The position numbers and the translations under genes were made by a program. A stretch of 64,000 bases of DNA from CAMLFJ01 sp040902305 (GTDB lineage: Bacteria > Methylomirabilota > Methylomirabilia > Rokubacteriales > CSP1-6): assembly GCA_040902305.1 (NCBI GenBank), contig JBBDXN010000099.1, positions 42,143 through 106,142 of the forward strand, given 5' to 3'. Within the stretch, counting starts at the first letter, position 1. Each line of letters opens with the position of its first letter. This document shows, in pieces, positions 40,266 to 49,524 of the stretch. A model generated the notes under the pieces. It saw nothing but the letters and a program-made list of their open reading frames with translations, made no database searches and was not told the origin of the DNA.

Positions 40266-41183
40266 ATGGTGGCGCTCGTGGCGCCTCCAATTGCCTGGGC
40301 CTGCCTCGGCGCGAGCTTCGTCATCGGTCTCGCCGCCGTTGTCCGGATGGCCGGGCCCGCACCCGGCGGGCACGTCGTGAGCGGGGTCATTCGGTTGCCC
40401 GACTACGTGACGATCGCCATCGCCACCCTGTTCGGCCTTGCCGTTCTCGTCTTTCTCGTCGATCTGCTGCGGCGGGCCTTGGCGAGGCGGCACGGGGAGG
40501 ACGAGGAGGGCGAGCGGGCTGAGGAGCCGAATCCGGTCCCGCCATGGCTCCGGAGGCTCACGCTGATCCTGTCGCTCGTCAACGTCGTCGTGCTCGTCTA
40601 CCTGTTCCGCCGCGCGGTGATCGAAGGCGGGTTCTTCCTGGGGGCCGGCGGGCTGGCGGGCGGACTTGCTCTTCCGGAGACGGCCTCGCTGAGCGCTCCC
40701 GCCGTCTTCATCTGGGCCTTCGGGATCCTCGCGCTCGCGGCGGGGCTCGGCGCCCTCGGGCTGGCCCTGTGGGTCGCGTTCGGCGATCACCTGACCCGGG
40801 AGCATGACGAGGGCGCCGGGGAGGGGTCGCCGGCGCCGCTTCAGGCGCTGGTCGAGGAGAGCCTCGAGGATCTCCGCTCCGAGGTCGATCCGCGCCACGC
40901 CATCGTCCGCTGCTATGCCAGGTTCGAGCGCGCGGTGACCGACGCGGGAATCGAGCGGAGACCCTGGTTCACCCCGATGGAGCTCATGCGCGAGACCCTC
41001 GCTCGCCTGCCGGTGCCGCGCGCGGCGGTGCCGACCTTGACCGGCTTGTTCGAGCTGGCCCGGTTCAGTCACCACGCGCTGGGGCCGCGGGAGAGGGATC
41101 GCGCGCTCGAGGCCCTGCACGAGATCAAGGCGGCGATGGAGACGAGAGATGGAGACGGGGAGCGCGGGCGGAGCCCGCGCTAG
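40266..41183 (+). CDS. DUF4129-domain membrane protein
   Basis: 305 aa from ATG 40266 (TTG 40242 is also open; neither has a good Shine-Dalgarno). Four predicted helices: IAWACLGASFVIGLAAVV, YVTIAIATLFGLAVLVFLVDLL, LTLILSLVNVVVLVYLF and a pair around ~150-180. C-terminal DUF4129 domain CYARFERAVTDAGIERRPWFTPMELMRETLARL and LFELARFSHHALGPRERDRALEAL. In known operons this partners transglutaminase, MoxR and DUF58 proteins; here no transglutaminase gene is present. Its TAG lies in a short palindromic repeat. Confidence 0.85.
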   Translation: MVALVAPPIAWACLGASFVIGLAAVVRMAGPAPGGHVVSGVIRLPDYVTIAIATLFGLAVLVFLVDLLRRALARRHGEDEEGERAEEPNPVPPWLRRLTLILSLVNVVVLVYLFRRAVIEGGFFLGAGGLAGGLALPETASLSAPAVFIWAFGILALAAGLGALGLALWVAFGDHLTREHDEGAGEGSPAPLQALVEESLEDLRSEVDPRHAIVRCYARFERAVTDAGIERRPWFTPMELMRETLARLPVPRAAVPTLTGLFELARFSHHALGPRERDRALEALHEIKAAMETRDGDGERGRSPR

Positions 41184-41195
41184 AGCGTGGACCCG
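41151..41195. repeat. REP-like palindromic repeat, left copy
   Basis: Contains AGCGCGGG-CGGAG-CCCGCGCT, a perfect 8-bp hairpin, overlapping the DUF4129 stop codon. About 42 of 46 bases match, in inverted orientation, a copy at 44421-44466, so the two flank the rest of the MoxR operon. Confidence 0.7.
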
Positions 41196-41680
41196 TCCAC
41201 TGCCCGCCGGGATCCGGTGTTACCAGGACAGGCCGCTAGCCGGCCGGGCCGCCGTCTCGCCGGCCGGGTCATCATCGTCACCCTGCTCGCCCTCGTGGCG
41301 CTGCCCGCCTACCTCACGATCTCGCCGGCGTGGCGGCCCGCCGCGGTGCGCCTGTCGTGCGCGGTGCTCGTCGCGGTCGGCTGCGTCCACGCCCGACGCT
41401 GGGCTCAGGCCGCCGTCGCGCCGCGCGCGATCTCTCCCCTCGACGCCCCGCCGGTGCCGCCGCCGGTGGTGGAGCTGGACGCGGGCTTCCGCAGGCTGCG
41501 CGACGACCTGATCGCGAGCACCCGAAGCCGGCGCTACTTCGACCTGCTCCTCTGGCCACGGCTTTCCGCCCTCGCCGGGCCCGAGCTGCCGCCCCCTCCG
41601 CCCGAGCGGCGGGGGCTGGCCCGGCGCGGGCCGTCGCTGCGCGTCCTCGAGGGCATCATCGCCGAGATCGAGAGGCGCCC

Positions 41681-41684
<4 letters not shown>
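41187..41684 (+). CDS. Hypothetical membrane-associated protein of the MoxR/DUF58 operon
   Basis: 165 aa from GTG 41187, which begins 3 bp after the DUF4129 stop. Basic N-terminus, two helices (VIIVTLLALVALPAYLTI and VRLSCAVLVAVGCVHA), then a soluble C-terminal part rich in Pro (PPVPPPVVELDAGFRRLRDDLIASTRSRRYFDLLLWPRL). No named domain recognised. It overlaps moxR by 4 bp. Confidence 0.75.
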
Positions 41685-42633
<949 letters not shown>

Positions 42634-42637
<4 letters not shown>

Positions 42638-43914
42638 TGACCGGCCGGGTGGCCCCCCTCGCTCCGCTGCTCCTGGCGATCGCCGCCTCGGCCGTCTCGC
42701 TCGGCGTCCTGTCCGCGCGCCCGGAGCTGTTCGTCGCCACGCTGCCGCTCGTGCTCGCGCTCGCCACGCTGGCCCGCCGCGCCCCGCGCCCGGACTATTC
42801 GATCGTCCACGAGATCTCGAGCGATCGTCTCTTCGAAGGGGACGCGGTGACGGTAACCGTGACGGTCGCGGCGCGCTCGCCCATCGCGCTCATCGAGCTG
42901 CTGGGGCCGCTTCCACCGGGCAGCGCGGTCCGGTCGGGGAGCCATCGGGCGGTGATGACCCTCGCCGCCGGCGGCACCCGCCGGTGGGGCTACGAGGTGC
43001 GCTTCCCGAGTCGCGGCGCGCACGATCTCGGGACGATCGTGGTCCGGGTCCGGGACGGCTTCGGGCTGCGCATCTGGGAGCATCGTCACGTCGATCCCAA
43101 GCCGGTGCGGGTCTATCCGCGAATCGTCCCGCTCCGAATCGTTCCTCGGCCGGTCCATGCCCAGGCGTCGGTCGGCGACTACGTCTCGCCGACGCTCGGG
43201 GAGGGGATCGAGCCCGGGGACATTCGCCAGTTCGCCCCCGGCGATCGGATCAAGCAGGTGAGCTGGCGGGCCTCGCTGCGCCTCGGGCAGCTCTACGTCA
43301 CTCAGCAGCACCGGGAGCGCAACGCCGACGTCGTCCTCATGCTCGACACGCTGGCCGAGGTGGGTGCCCCGCCCGAGACCACGCTCGATCTCGGGGTCCG
43401 GGCCGCGGCCTCGCTGGCGGCCGCCTATCTGGCCAGGAAGGATCGCGTCGGCCTGATCAGCTACGGGGGCGTGATGAACTGGGTCCGGCCCGGGTCGGGG
43501 CAGGTTCAGTACGAGCGCCTCGCCGATGCCCTCCTGAGGGCCGACGTGGTGTTCACCTACGTGGCCAAGGACCTGCTCCGGGTGCCCCCGCGGGTGCTGT
43601 CGCCTCAGGCCCTCGTGATCGCGATCACGCCGCTGCTCGATCGGCGCTTCACGAAGGCCGTGCTCGACCTGGCGGCCCGGGGCTTCGATCTCGTCGTGCT
43701 CGTCGTCTCTCCGGTCGCGGTCACGCGCGCCCTGCTGGCGCCGTCGCTCACCGGCGACCTCGCGTGTCGCCTCTGGACCCTCGAGCGCAGGTCCGTGCTC
43801 GGCGAGCTGCGCCGCCACGGCCTCCCGGTGCTCGAGTGGCGGCCTCCGGAGCCGCTCGAGGCGGCCCTGGTGGGGGCCCGGCGCCGCCGGGTCTCCCTGC
43901 CGAACGCGGGATGA
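42634..43914 (+). CDS. DUF58-domain protein
   Basis: 426 aa. Two N-terminal helices (~8-45), then a beta-rich region and the DUF58 signature EPGDIRQFAPGDRIKQVSWRASLRLGQL, followed by a VWA-like fold starting DVVLMLDTLAEVG. Standard partner of MoxR. Start ATG 42634 overlaps the moxR stop (ATGA); ATG 42637 is also in frame. Confidence 0.93.
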
Positions 43915-44411
43915 TCCGCCTCCTCGCCGCGGCCTCCGCGGTCGCCCTGCTGGCGCTGGTTCTGCTCACGACTCGGGCGCCGGCGGTGGCCGCGGTCGGC
44001 CTGGTCGGCCTCCTGCTGGCGGCGGTGGCGATCGCCGCGCGGTGGCGGCGGCTGGCCACCGCCGCCGCGTGCGTGTTCCTGGTCGGGTACGCGGCGGCGC
44101 TCTGGCTCGAGCGCATGCCCGTGAGCATCGGCCCCGCCGTGGGGTTCGGTCTGGCGCTGGTCCTCCTGCTGGAGGCGGTGGATCTGGCCTGCCGCGTCCG
44201 CGGGGCGACCGTCGATGGCGGGGTCGTCCGCGCGGCGCTCGCTCGATGGCTCGCCCTGGGAGCCGGGGCGTTGGTGGCGCTGATCCTGGCTATGGCGCTC
44301 GCGGCCTTGCTCGCGACCGCGCTGCCCGCCGCGGCGGCACCCCTGCTGGCCGCGGCCGGGGCGCTCGGCAGCGTGCTGGTCCTCGCGGCCCTCATCAGAC
44401 GCGCGAGCTAG
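43911..44411 (+). CDS. Hydrophobic membrane protein, hypothetical
   Basis: 166 aa, four to six predicted transmembrane helices, very Ala/Leu-rich, e.g. AVALLALVLLTT and VGFGLALVLLLEAVDL. ATG 43911 overlaps the DUF58 stop, so it is the last coupled gene of the operon. Its TAG stop is part of CTAGGAGTCTGTCC (44408-44421), which matches the terminal repeat of the element at 44527. Confidence 0.75.
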   Translation: MIRLLAAASAVALLALVLLTTRAPAVAAVGLVGLLLAAVAIAARWRRLATAAACVFLVGYAAALWLERMPVSIGPAVGFGLALVLLLEAVDLACRVRGATVDGGVVRAALARWLALGAGALVALILAMALAALLATALPAAAAPLLAAAGALGSVLVLAALIRRAS

Positions 44412-44420
44412 GAGTCTGTC

Positions 44421-44466
44421 CGGGTCCACGTTCTAGCGCGGGCTCCACCCCGCGCTCCCTGTCTCC
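44421..44466. repeat. REP-like palindromic repeat, right copy (inverted)
   Basis: Inverse of the 41151-41195 repeat, including the AGCGCGGG...CCCGCGCT hairpin. It follows a solo terminal-repeat sequence (44408-44421). Together with the MITE at 44527 it fills most of the 384-bp gap 44412-44795, where no gene is seen. Confidence 0.65.
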
Positions 44467-44526
44467 GGGGGCCCTGTCTCCGGGGGGAGGTTCGGAAGGG
44501 GGAGGCGTAGCCCCCCTCCGAGTTCC

Positions 44527-44674
44527 CTAGGAGTCTGTCCCGGTAATGGCCTGGGGCCAGTTTTCGGGGGATCGCAAACCATTGACTCCATCGAGATCGT
44601 CGATCCTGAGCCAAATGCGCGATCGCGTTTCGAGTCGCCGAGCCGTCAAACTCATTAGTGGGACAGACTCCTAG
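44527..44674. mobile_element. MITE with 22-bp TIRs at CTAG, family B (IS630/Tc1-like)
   Basis: 148 bp bounded by CTAG on both sides. Terminal repeats match at 20 of 22 positions: GGAGTCTGTCCC then TAATG at the left (44530-44548), and the inverse (CATTA-N2-GGGACAGACTCC, 44653-44671) at the right. It has no coding capacity. TA duplication within CTAG is the hallmark of IS630/Tc1-mariner insertion (family knowledge). A third, solo copy of the end is at 44408. Confidence 0.75.
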
Positions 44675-44738
44675 CTCAGGTGGGGGGTCGTCGGGCCCCC
44701 TGCCGGGCATGTAGTGGCGGCCGGGGCCATCTCAATTC

Positions 44739-44768
44739 TTGGCCCGACGGCCACGACGTTCCTAGACT
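44739..44768 (+). promoter_or_regulatory. Candidate promoter for the 44796 gene
   Basis: TTGGCC (44739-44744), 18-bp spacer, TAGACT (44763-44768), 27 bp before ATG 44796. The -10 has the same TAGNNT form as the palindrome-box promoters, but no box is present. Confidence 0.4.
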
Positions 44769-44795
44769 ACGCCATATCGTGACTCCCAGGCGCCC

Positions 44796-45044
44796 ATGGA
44801 TGTCATCGTCCAGCTCCTAGAACACCTCAACGCGATCGCCGCGACGATCGGTGGGTGGCTGCTCGCCGTCGCGGCCCTCGTCCTGCCGGTGCCCTCGGAG
44901 CTGGCGGCCCCGGTCGGCTGGCTCGTCGCGCTCACGGCGGTGCTCGTGTTCGCCGAGGTGGCGCGCAAGGTCACGTGGGTCATCGTGGGGATCGGCTGGC
45001 TCCTGGTCGCGGTCCGGGTCGTGATGGCCGCGTTCCAGGCGTAG
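44796..45044 (+). CDS. Small three-helix membrane protein (82 aa), hypothetical
   Basis: Predicted helices at IGGWLLAVAALVLPVP, LVALTAVLVFAEVA and VTWVIVGIGWLLVAVRVV. No Shine-Dalgarno is obvious before ATG 44796. Possibly co-transcribed with the SH3 protein 28 bp downstream. No family recognised. Confidence 0.6.
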   Translation: MDVIVQLLEHLNAIAATIGGWLLAVAALVLPVPSELAAPVGWLVALTAVLVFAEVARKVTWVIVGIGWLLVAVRVVMAAFQA

Positions 45045-45072
45045 ACGAGGAGCCGTGGACAAGGAGGGCCCG

Positions 45073-45540
45073 ATGAAAGAGCGCCGCGGTCAGATCCTGC
45101 TCAGAAGTGTTCTCGCCACCGCGCTGGTGGTCGGCCTCGGGGTTGCCCTCGCGGCGGCGGCCGGGACCTTCGTTCGGGTTCGCGTCGAGACGGCGAACAT
45201 CCGTGAGGGTCCGGGAACGACGTACGATCGGCTCTGGAGCGTCGAACGGGACTTCCCGCTCGAGGTCATCGGCCGGCGCGGGCGCTGGCTCAAGACGCGC
45301 GATTTCCTGGACTCGGAGGGCTGGATCTTCGCGCCGCTGACCGAAGCCAAGCCGGCGGCGATCGTCCGGGTGGACGAAGCGCGGGTGCGATCGGGGCCCG
45401 GCCTGAGCCATCGCGTCCGGTTCGTCGCCTACTGGGGTGAAACGTTCCCCGTCCTGTCGCACGAGGGCGAGTGGGTCAAGATCGACGACCCCGACAACGG
45501 TCGCGGCTTCATGCATCAGAGCCTCGTCTGGGCCCCGTGA
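45073..45540 (+). CDS. Exported bacterial SH3-domain protein
   Basis: 155 aa from ATG 45073; AAGGAGGG at 45061-45068 decides this over GTG 45055. Signal peptide (LRSVLATALVVGLGVALAAAAG). Two SH3b repeats: VETANIREGPGTTYDRLWSVERDFPLEVIGRRGRWLKTRD and VDEARVRSGPGLSHRVRFVAYWGETFPVLSHEGEWVKIDD. Such domains bind peptidoglycan or proteins in the periplasm. Confidence 0.88.
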   Translation: MKERRGQILLRSVLATALVVGLGVALAAAAGTFVRVRVETANIREGPGTTYDRLWSVERDFPLEVIGRRGRWLKTRDFLDSEGWIFAPLTEAKPAAIVRVDEARVRSGPGLSHRVRFVAYWGETFPVLSHEGEWVKIDDPDNGRGFMHQSLVWAP

Positions 45541-45552
45541 GGCGGGACGACG

Positions 45553-46848
45553 TCAGGGCTGGCGGGCGAGCGGGCCCCCGTACGCCGGCCGGTGCCCGAG
45601 CCGCTCGGTGTCCACCGTGGTGCGGATGAAGGCGATGCACATCTCGTCCGTCGTGCCCTCGCCCCAGCGGACCTCGCGGGGCGGTACGGTGGGGTTGCGG
45701 CGATTGCGGGGAGAGTTGTCGTAGATCGCCTCGATGTCGATGCGCGAGCCGCCCGGCAGCGGCACCGGGGTGCGGAACGTGTACGATCCCTGCCAGTGGA
45801 AGTCCCAGTCGTCGATATAGATCAGCGGCCGGCTGGTCCCGTCGGGGTAGGTGACGGTGACCCGCATCTCGCGGCCCAGCAGGTGCATGTGGGGCGAGAC
45901 TCCGATGGCGTGCATGTGCCACGTCGGCGGTAGCGTGTAGCTCGCGCGCACCACGTGCCGCTCGGCGCCCGCGGGGATCGAGAGCCCGCGGTTCAGCACC
46001 GGGATCACGCGCACGCGCTTGTCCACGGTGGCGCGGGCGAAGCGCAGGCCCACCCGCGTGAGGTCGCGCACCGCGGCGCCGGTGCGGTTGTGGTAGTGCA
46101 CCTGCACCACCACGCGCGCTCCGGCGGGCAGGAGCATGCCCACCCCGTCCGGCATCGCGGTGGGCGGCGCGCCCGGCGCCCACCCGCCGAGCCCTCCGCG
46201 CGCGACGAAGCCCGGTCCCCCGAAGCAGGTGTAGCCGGGCCCGGGGTCGGCGCGGTCCAGCGCCTCGGCCTGCCCGGACGTGTCGACGTAGCCGATCACG
46301 TGATGGACGATGCGCCGGTCTCCGGGCCGGAACTCCGCCACGCTCACGAACCGGTCCTCGGCGAAGTCGGTGGGCACGACGAAGCAGCGGTAGAGATCGC
46401 GGTCGGCGCTGGGCACGTCGAACGCGTCGGCGGGGGCGAGCACCACGTCGGGGTCGCCGGCCGACCAGAGCGCCGGGAAGGCGCGGGGCGCCGGCAGGTC
46501 CCGCGGGTCGCCCTCGGGCGCGCCGGCCTGCACCCAGGCGCGCAGGCGCGCGATCTCGTCATCGGCGAGGCGGCGCTCGCCCACGAAGTCGCCATGTCCC
46601 GGCACCGGCGGCCAGGGTGGCATCTTGCGGCGCTCGACGGTGCGCAGGAGCTTCTGGCGCCGGCGGTAGGCGTCGTCGTAGCTGGTCAGGGGAAACGGGG
46701 CGATCTCGCCATCGCGGTGGCAGCTCTGGCACTGCGCGGCGAGGATTGGCGCGATGTCGCGGCTGTAGGTGACGCCGTCGGGGCCCGCCACCGCGGGCAG
46801 CGCGAGCACGCCGGCCAGCGCCAGCCCGAGCCGCCACGATCGCGCCAT
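45553..46848 (-). CDS. Cytochrome c / copper type II monooxygenase-like (PHM-like) fusion protein
   Basis: 431 aa. Signal peptide (1-21); cytochrome c domain with heme site CQSCH (~40) and a KMPPWPP segment providing a possible Met ligand; then two PHM-like beta-sandwich domains with copper-type histidine motifs IVHHVIGYVD, VQVHYHNRT and VSPHMHLLGREM. Homologues are annotated as ascorbate-dependent monooxygenase or thiol-disulfide isomerase proteins. The fusion suggests direct electron transfer from heme to copper in the periplasm. Substrate unknown. It converges with the SH3 gene (12 bp). Confidence 0.85.
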   Translation of the reverse strand: MARSWRLGLALAGVLALPAVAGPDGVTYSRDIAPILAAQCQSCHRDGEIAPFPLTSYDDAYRRRQKLLRTVERRKMPPWPPVPGHGDFVGERRLADDEIARLRAWVQAGAPEGDPRDLPAPRAFPALWSAGDPDVVLAPADAFDVPSADRDLYRCFVVPTDFAEDRFVSVAEFRPGDRRIVHHVIGYVDTSGQAEALDRADPGPGYTCFGGPGFVARGGLGGWAPGAPPTAMPDGVGMLLPAGARVVVQVHYHNRTGAAVRDLTRVGLRFARATVDKRVRVIPVLNRGLSIPAGAERHVVRASYTLPPTWHMHAIGVSPHMHLLGREMRVTVTYPDGTSRPLIYIDDWDFHWQGSYTFRTPVPLPGGSRIDIEAIYDNSPRNRRNPTVPPREVRWGEGTTDEMCIAFIRTTVDTERLGHRPAYGGPLARQP

Positions 46849-46929
46849 GCGCCGATCCTACCAGAGGATCAGGATCACGGGCGCGCTCGGAGCGGAGGCC
46901 GCGCTGCAAGACGGCGCCGAAGGCGGCGG

Positions 46930-47070
46930 ACTGGCCCAGCGCGCTACCGGCAGGAGTGCTTCCGGACCGCGCTCGAGATCGCGCGGCGTCGGGGAGCGCG
47001 GGAGCTGGAGCGCCGCGCCGCCGCCAGCCTCGACGCGTTGGGGCGTTCGGGCCGAGCCGCTGAAGCGTGA
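46930..47070 (+). pseudogene. Possible C-terminal remnant of a TPR/ATPase regulator
   Basis: The frame ending at TGA 47070 reads YRQECFRTALEIARRRGARELERRAAASLDALG, like the final TPR helices of large cyclase/AAA regulators. No start or N-terminal domain is present. The rest of the 396-bp stretch 46849-47244 shows nothing recognisable. Confidence 0.3.
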
Positions 47071-47244
47071 CGGAGAAGAAGCTCCTGCCTCGGTAAGGTC
47101 CACCCGGCATTCTCGGGTGCTCGCCGGCGCCGCCGAGCCCCGAAAGCCCGAAACATCCACTCCATGGTCGATTTCGCGACCGGCATGCCCTTTGCTCTCC
47201 TTCCAGAGTCACAAGCGAATTTCAACGAAAGCAGGAGGAGCACC

Positions 47245-47805
47245 ATGACATGGAAACCAGGTATCGCCATCGCACTGACCAGCTTCTTTCTCGCAGGTAC
47301 TGCATTGGCCCAGGCTCCGGGCAGCGGCTCCGGCACCGGCCCGGGTGGCACCTCGGGAGGTAGTCCCGGTTCCTCCGCATCGCCCGGTGGTGGGTCTCCA
47401 ACTCCCGGCACTCCGGGGACGTCGCCGACTCCTGGCAGCTCGCCCAGCACGACCAACCAGAGCCGCGACCTGAGCAACAACCCGTGCCCGCCCGGGCAGT
47501 CTCAGGAAAAGACGAACCAGCCTTGCGCGCCGACGAGGAATATGGGGCAGGCCTCGCAGCCCAAGTCGATGGAGCGGATGGACAAGCAGGTTGGCTCGGC
47601 CGCGCAGAACGGGCGGCAGGCGATGGGCCGGCAGCAAGTGCGATCAGTTCAGGAAGCCTTGAAGGACAAGGGCTACGATCCCGGCACGATCGACGGGGCG
47701 ATGGGGCCGCAGACGGCGGCCGCCCTCCGAGAGTTCCAGAAGGCCGAGGGTCTTCAGACGACCGGTCGAGTCGACGCCGAAACTCGCAGCAAGCTCGGCA
47801 TCTAG
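47245..47805 (+). CDS. Exported peptidoglycan-binding domain protein
   Basis: 186 aa from ATG 47245 with AGGAGGAG upstream. Signal peptide ending ALAQ (~23); long Gly/Ser/Pro/Thr linker (~25-75); C-terminal PG_binding_1 domain RSVQEALKDKGYDPGTIDGAMGPQTAAALREFQKAEGLQTTGRVDAETRSKLGI. Located in the periplasm or on the cell surface, bound to the wall by the C-terminal domain. No catalytic domain. Confidence 0.9.
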   Translation: MTWKPGIAIALTSFFLAGTALAQAPGSGSGTGPGGTSGGSPGSSASPGGGSPTPGTPGTSPTPGSSPSTTNQSRDLSNNPCPPGQSQEKTNQPCAPTRNMGQASQPKSMERMDKQVGSAAQNGRQAMGRQQVRSVQEALKDKGYDPGTIDGAMGPQTAAALREFQKAEGLQTTGRVDAETRSKLGI

Positions 47806-47836
47806 CCTCGGGAAATCTGGCCGCAGAAGGTCGGAG

Positions 47837-47868
47837 GGGAGGCCGGTGATGGGAGATGCCGGCCTCCC
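47837..47868 (+). terminator. Hairpin downstream of the peptidoglycan-binding gene
   Basis: A 10-bp perfect stem (GGGAGGCCGG at 47837-47846, inverse at 47859-47868) with a 12-nt loop, followed by only two T. A plausible but weak intrinsic terminator. Confidence 0.5.
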
Positions 47869-47881
47869 TTGCGACGGGGGC

Positions 47882-47910
47882 TTGGCGAGCGACCCGCGTT
47901 CTGCTAGGCT
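47882..47910 (+). promoter_or_regulatory. Candidate promoter for the 47933 gene
   Basis: TTGGCG (47882-47887), 17-bp spacer, TAGGCT (47905-47910); AAGGAG and GTG 47933 follow. Confidence 0.5.
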
Positions 47911-47932
47911 CCGGCCTCGCAAGGAGTGTCCT

Positions 47933-48199
47933 GTGAGCCTCTACGTCCTGCTCGCTCTCGTCGCGTTCGCCGGCAGCCTCCTCCTCGGCGGTGGGCTGGC
48001 GCGCCTGTGGACGCGGCACGAGCAGCGAGCCACCAAGAAGAAGTGGAAGGAGCGGGAGCGCCTGCTGGATCGCCGAAAGGACGCGGCTTCCCGGCACGAG
48101 GTCCTCCGGCGGCGCTCGCGGCCCGGGGTGGGGGGGCGCCGCCGCAAACCCCTCGGCGTCACCGCGTCCGTCAGGCCCGGGCCTCGAAGACGAGGTTGA
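47933..48199 (+). CDS. Small single-pass membrane protein with basic tail (88 aa)
   Basis: GTG 47933 with AAGGAG upstream. One N-terminal helix (LYVLLALVAFAGSLLLGGGLARLW), then a highly basic cytoplasmic tail (RATKKKWKERERLLDRRKDAASRHEVLRRR). The 3' end overlaps the end of the convergent methyltransferase gene by 29 bp. No family recognised. Confidence 0.55.
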   Translation: MSLYVLLALVAFAGSLLLGGGLARLWTRHEQRATKKKWKERERLLDRRKDAASRHEVLRRRSRPGVGGRRRKPLGVTASVRPGPRRRG

Positions 48200-49217
48200 A
48201 CGGCGTCTCGGCCGCGCGGCGGAACCGGGTGAAGCCGGCCTCCGTGGCGACCTTCCGCAGGCGGCCCTCACCGGCCTGAGCTCCGAGGGCCGCGCCGACT
48301 TCCTGCGACAGCGAGTTCGGCGTGCAGAGCATCGTGGAGGCCGCGTAGTACATCCGTCCCACCGGGTTCAGGTTGTCCTCCAGCCGATCGTGAGCGAAGG
48401 GCTCGACCAGCAGCCACGCTCCGCGGGGAGCGAGCGATCGGCGCACGTGGCGCCCGATGCCGACGGGATCGCCCATGTCGTGCAGTGAGTCGAAGAATGC
48501 CACCAGATCGTAGTCGGCGCCGGGATAGTCCTTGGCGCTCGCGACCTCGAAGGTGACGCGATCATCGAGGCCCTCCCGCTTGGCGACCTGGCGTGCCCAC
48601 TCGATCGAGCCGTCGTGGTAGTCGAAGCCCACGAAGCGCGACGCCGGGAACGCCTTGGCCATGAGGATCGTGGAGGACCCGTGACCGCAGCCGACATCGG
48701 CGACGCGGCCGCCCTGCTCGAGCGTGGCCTGGACACCCTCCAGCGCGGGGATCCAGGTCGGGACGAGGTTGACGGCGTACCCGGGACGGAAGAATCGCTC
48801 GGTGCCTTCGAACAGCCCCGCATCGTGCTCGTGCCAGCCCAGGCCCCGGCCGGACCGGAAGGCCTCGGTGATCCGGGGCTCCGACTTCACGGTGGCCTGC
48901 GCCAGCAGGAACGCGCCCGGCAGGTCGGCGTCGATGAGGGCGAGCGCCTGCTCTTCCGAGAGCGCGAACTCCTGGCTGGCCGCCTCGTAGGTGACGTACC
49001 CTCCGGCGGCCATGGCCGAGAGCCATTCCCGCACGTACCGCTCGTGCGTGCCGGTGCGCTTCGCGAGATCCGCCGGCGTCGTGGGCCCGAGCTCGCGCAG
49101 GGCGCGGAAGAGCCCGAGCTTGTCGCCGGTGACCACGAGCGCGGCATGGAAGTTTGCCCCGATGTCGATCACCGCGCGGCCGAGCAGCGCGTCGAGCTTC
49201 GCCTGATCGATGGCCAT
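48171..49217 (-). CDS. Class I SAM-dependent methyltransferase with winged-helix N-terminus
   Basis: 348 aa from ATG 49217 (GGAGG upstream; the longer open frame is not supported). N-terminal winged-helix dimerisation region (FHAALVVTGDKLGLFRALRELGPTTPADLAKRTGTHERYVREWL) as in O-methyltransferases; SAM site RVADVGCGHGSSTILMAKAFP (~180) and VAFFDSLHDMGDP. Acceptor unknown. 49218-49524 upstream contains no gene I can support. Confidence 0.9.
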   Translation of the reverse strand: MAIDQAKLDALLGRAVIDIGANFHAALVVTGDKLGLFRALRELGPTTPADLAKRTGTHERYVREWLSAMAAGGYVTYEAASQEFALSEEQALALIDADLPGAFLLAQATVKSEPRITEAFRSGRGLGWHEHDAGLFEGTERFFRPGYAVNLVPTWIPALEGVQATLEQGGRVADVGCGHGSSTILMAKAFPASRFVGFDYHDGSIEWARQVAKREGLDDRVTFEVASAKDYPGADYDLVAFFDSLHDMGDPVGIGRHVRRSLAPRGAWLLVEPFAHDRLEDNLNPVGRMYYAASTMLCTPNSLSQEVGAALGAQAGEGRLRKVATEAGFTRFRRAAETPFNLVFEARA

Positions 49218-49524
49218 GGTTGACCTCCTGGATTGAAGACGGCGTGAACCGGGATTCTCGGACCATCGCCGCCCCATGCGGCGCCCGCCAGGCTGCCCGT
49301 CCCGCCGGCCAGCTTGACGAAAGCCCAGAGCATCGGCGATGCCATGTGGGCGCGCCGAGAAAAACGCGGGGTTAGGGCACGGTATCCGAGAGCAGCTCCG
49401 GGCAACACGCCCGGGTCGGGCAGGAGCGGAACGCCGGGCCTTCCCCGGGCGCGGTGAACTGCTACTATGGCCGTCATTGCATGGCCGCCGACTCGCCCGG
49501 GTTCGGTCGACGAGGGAGGCATTC

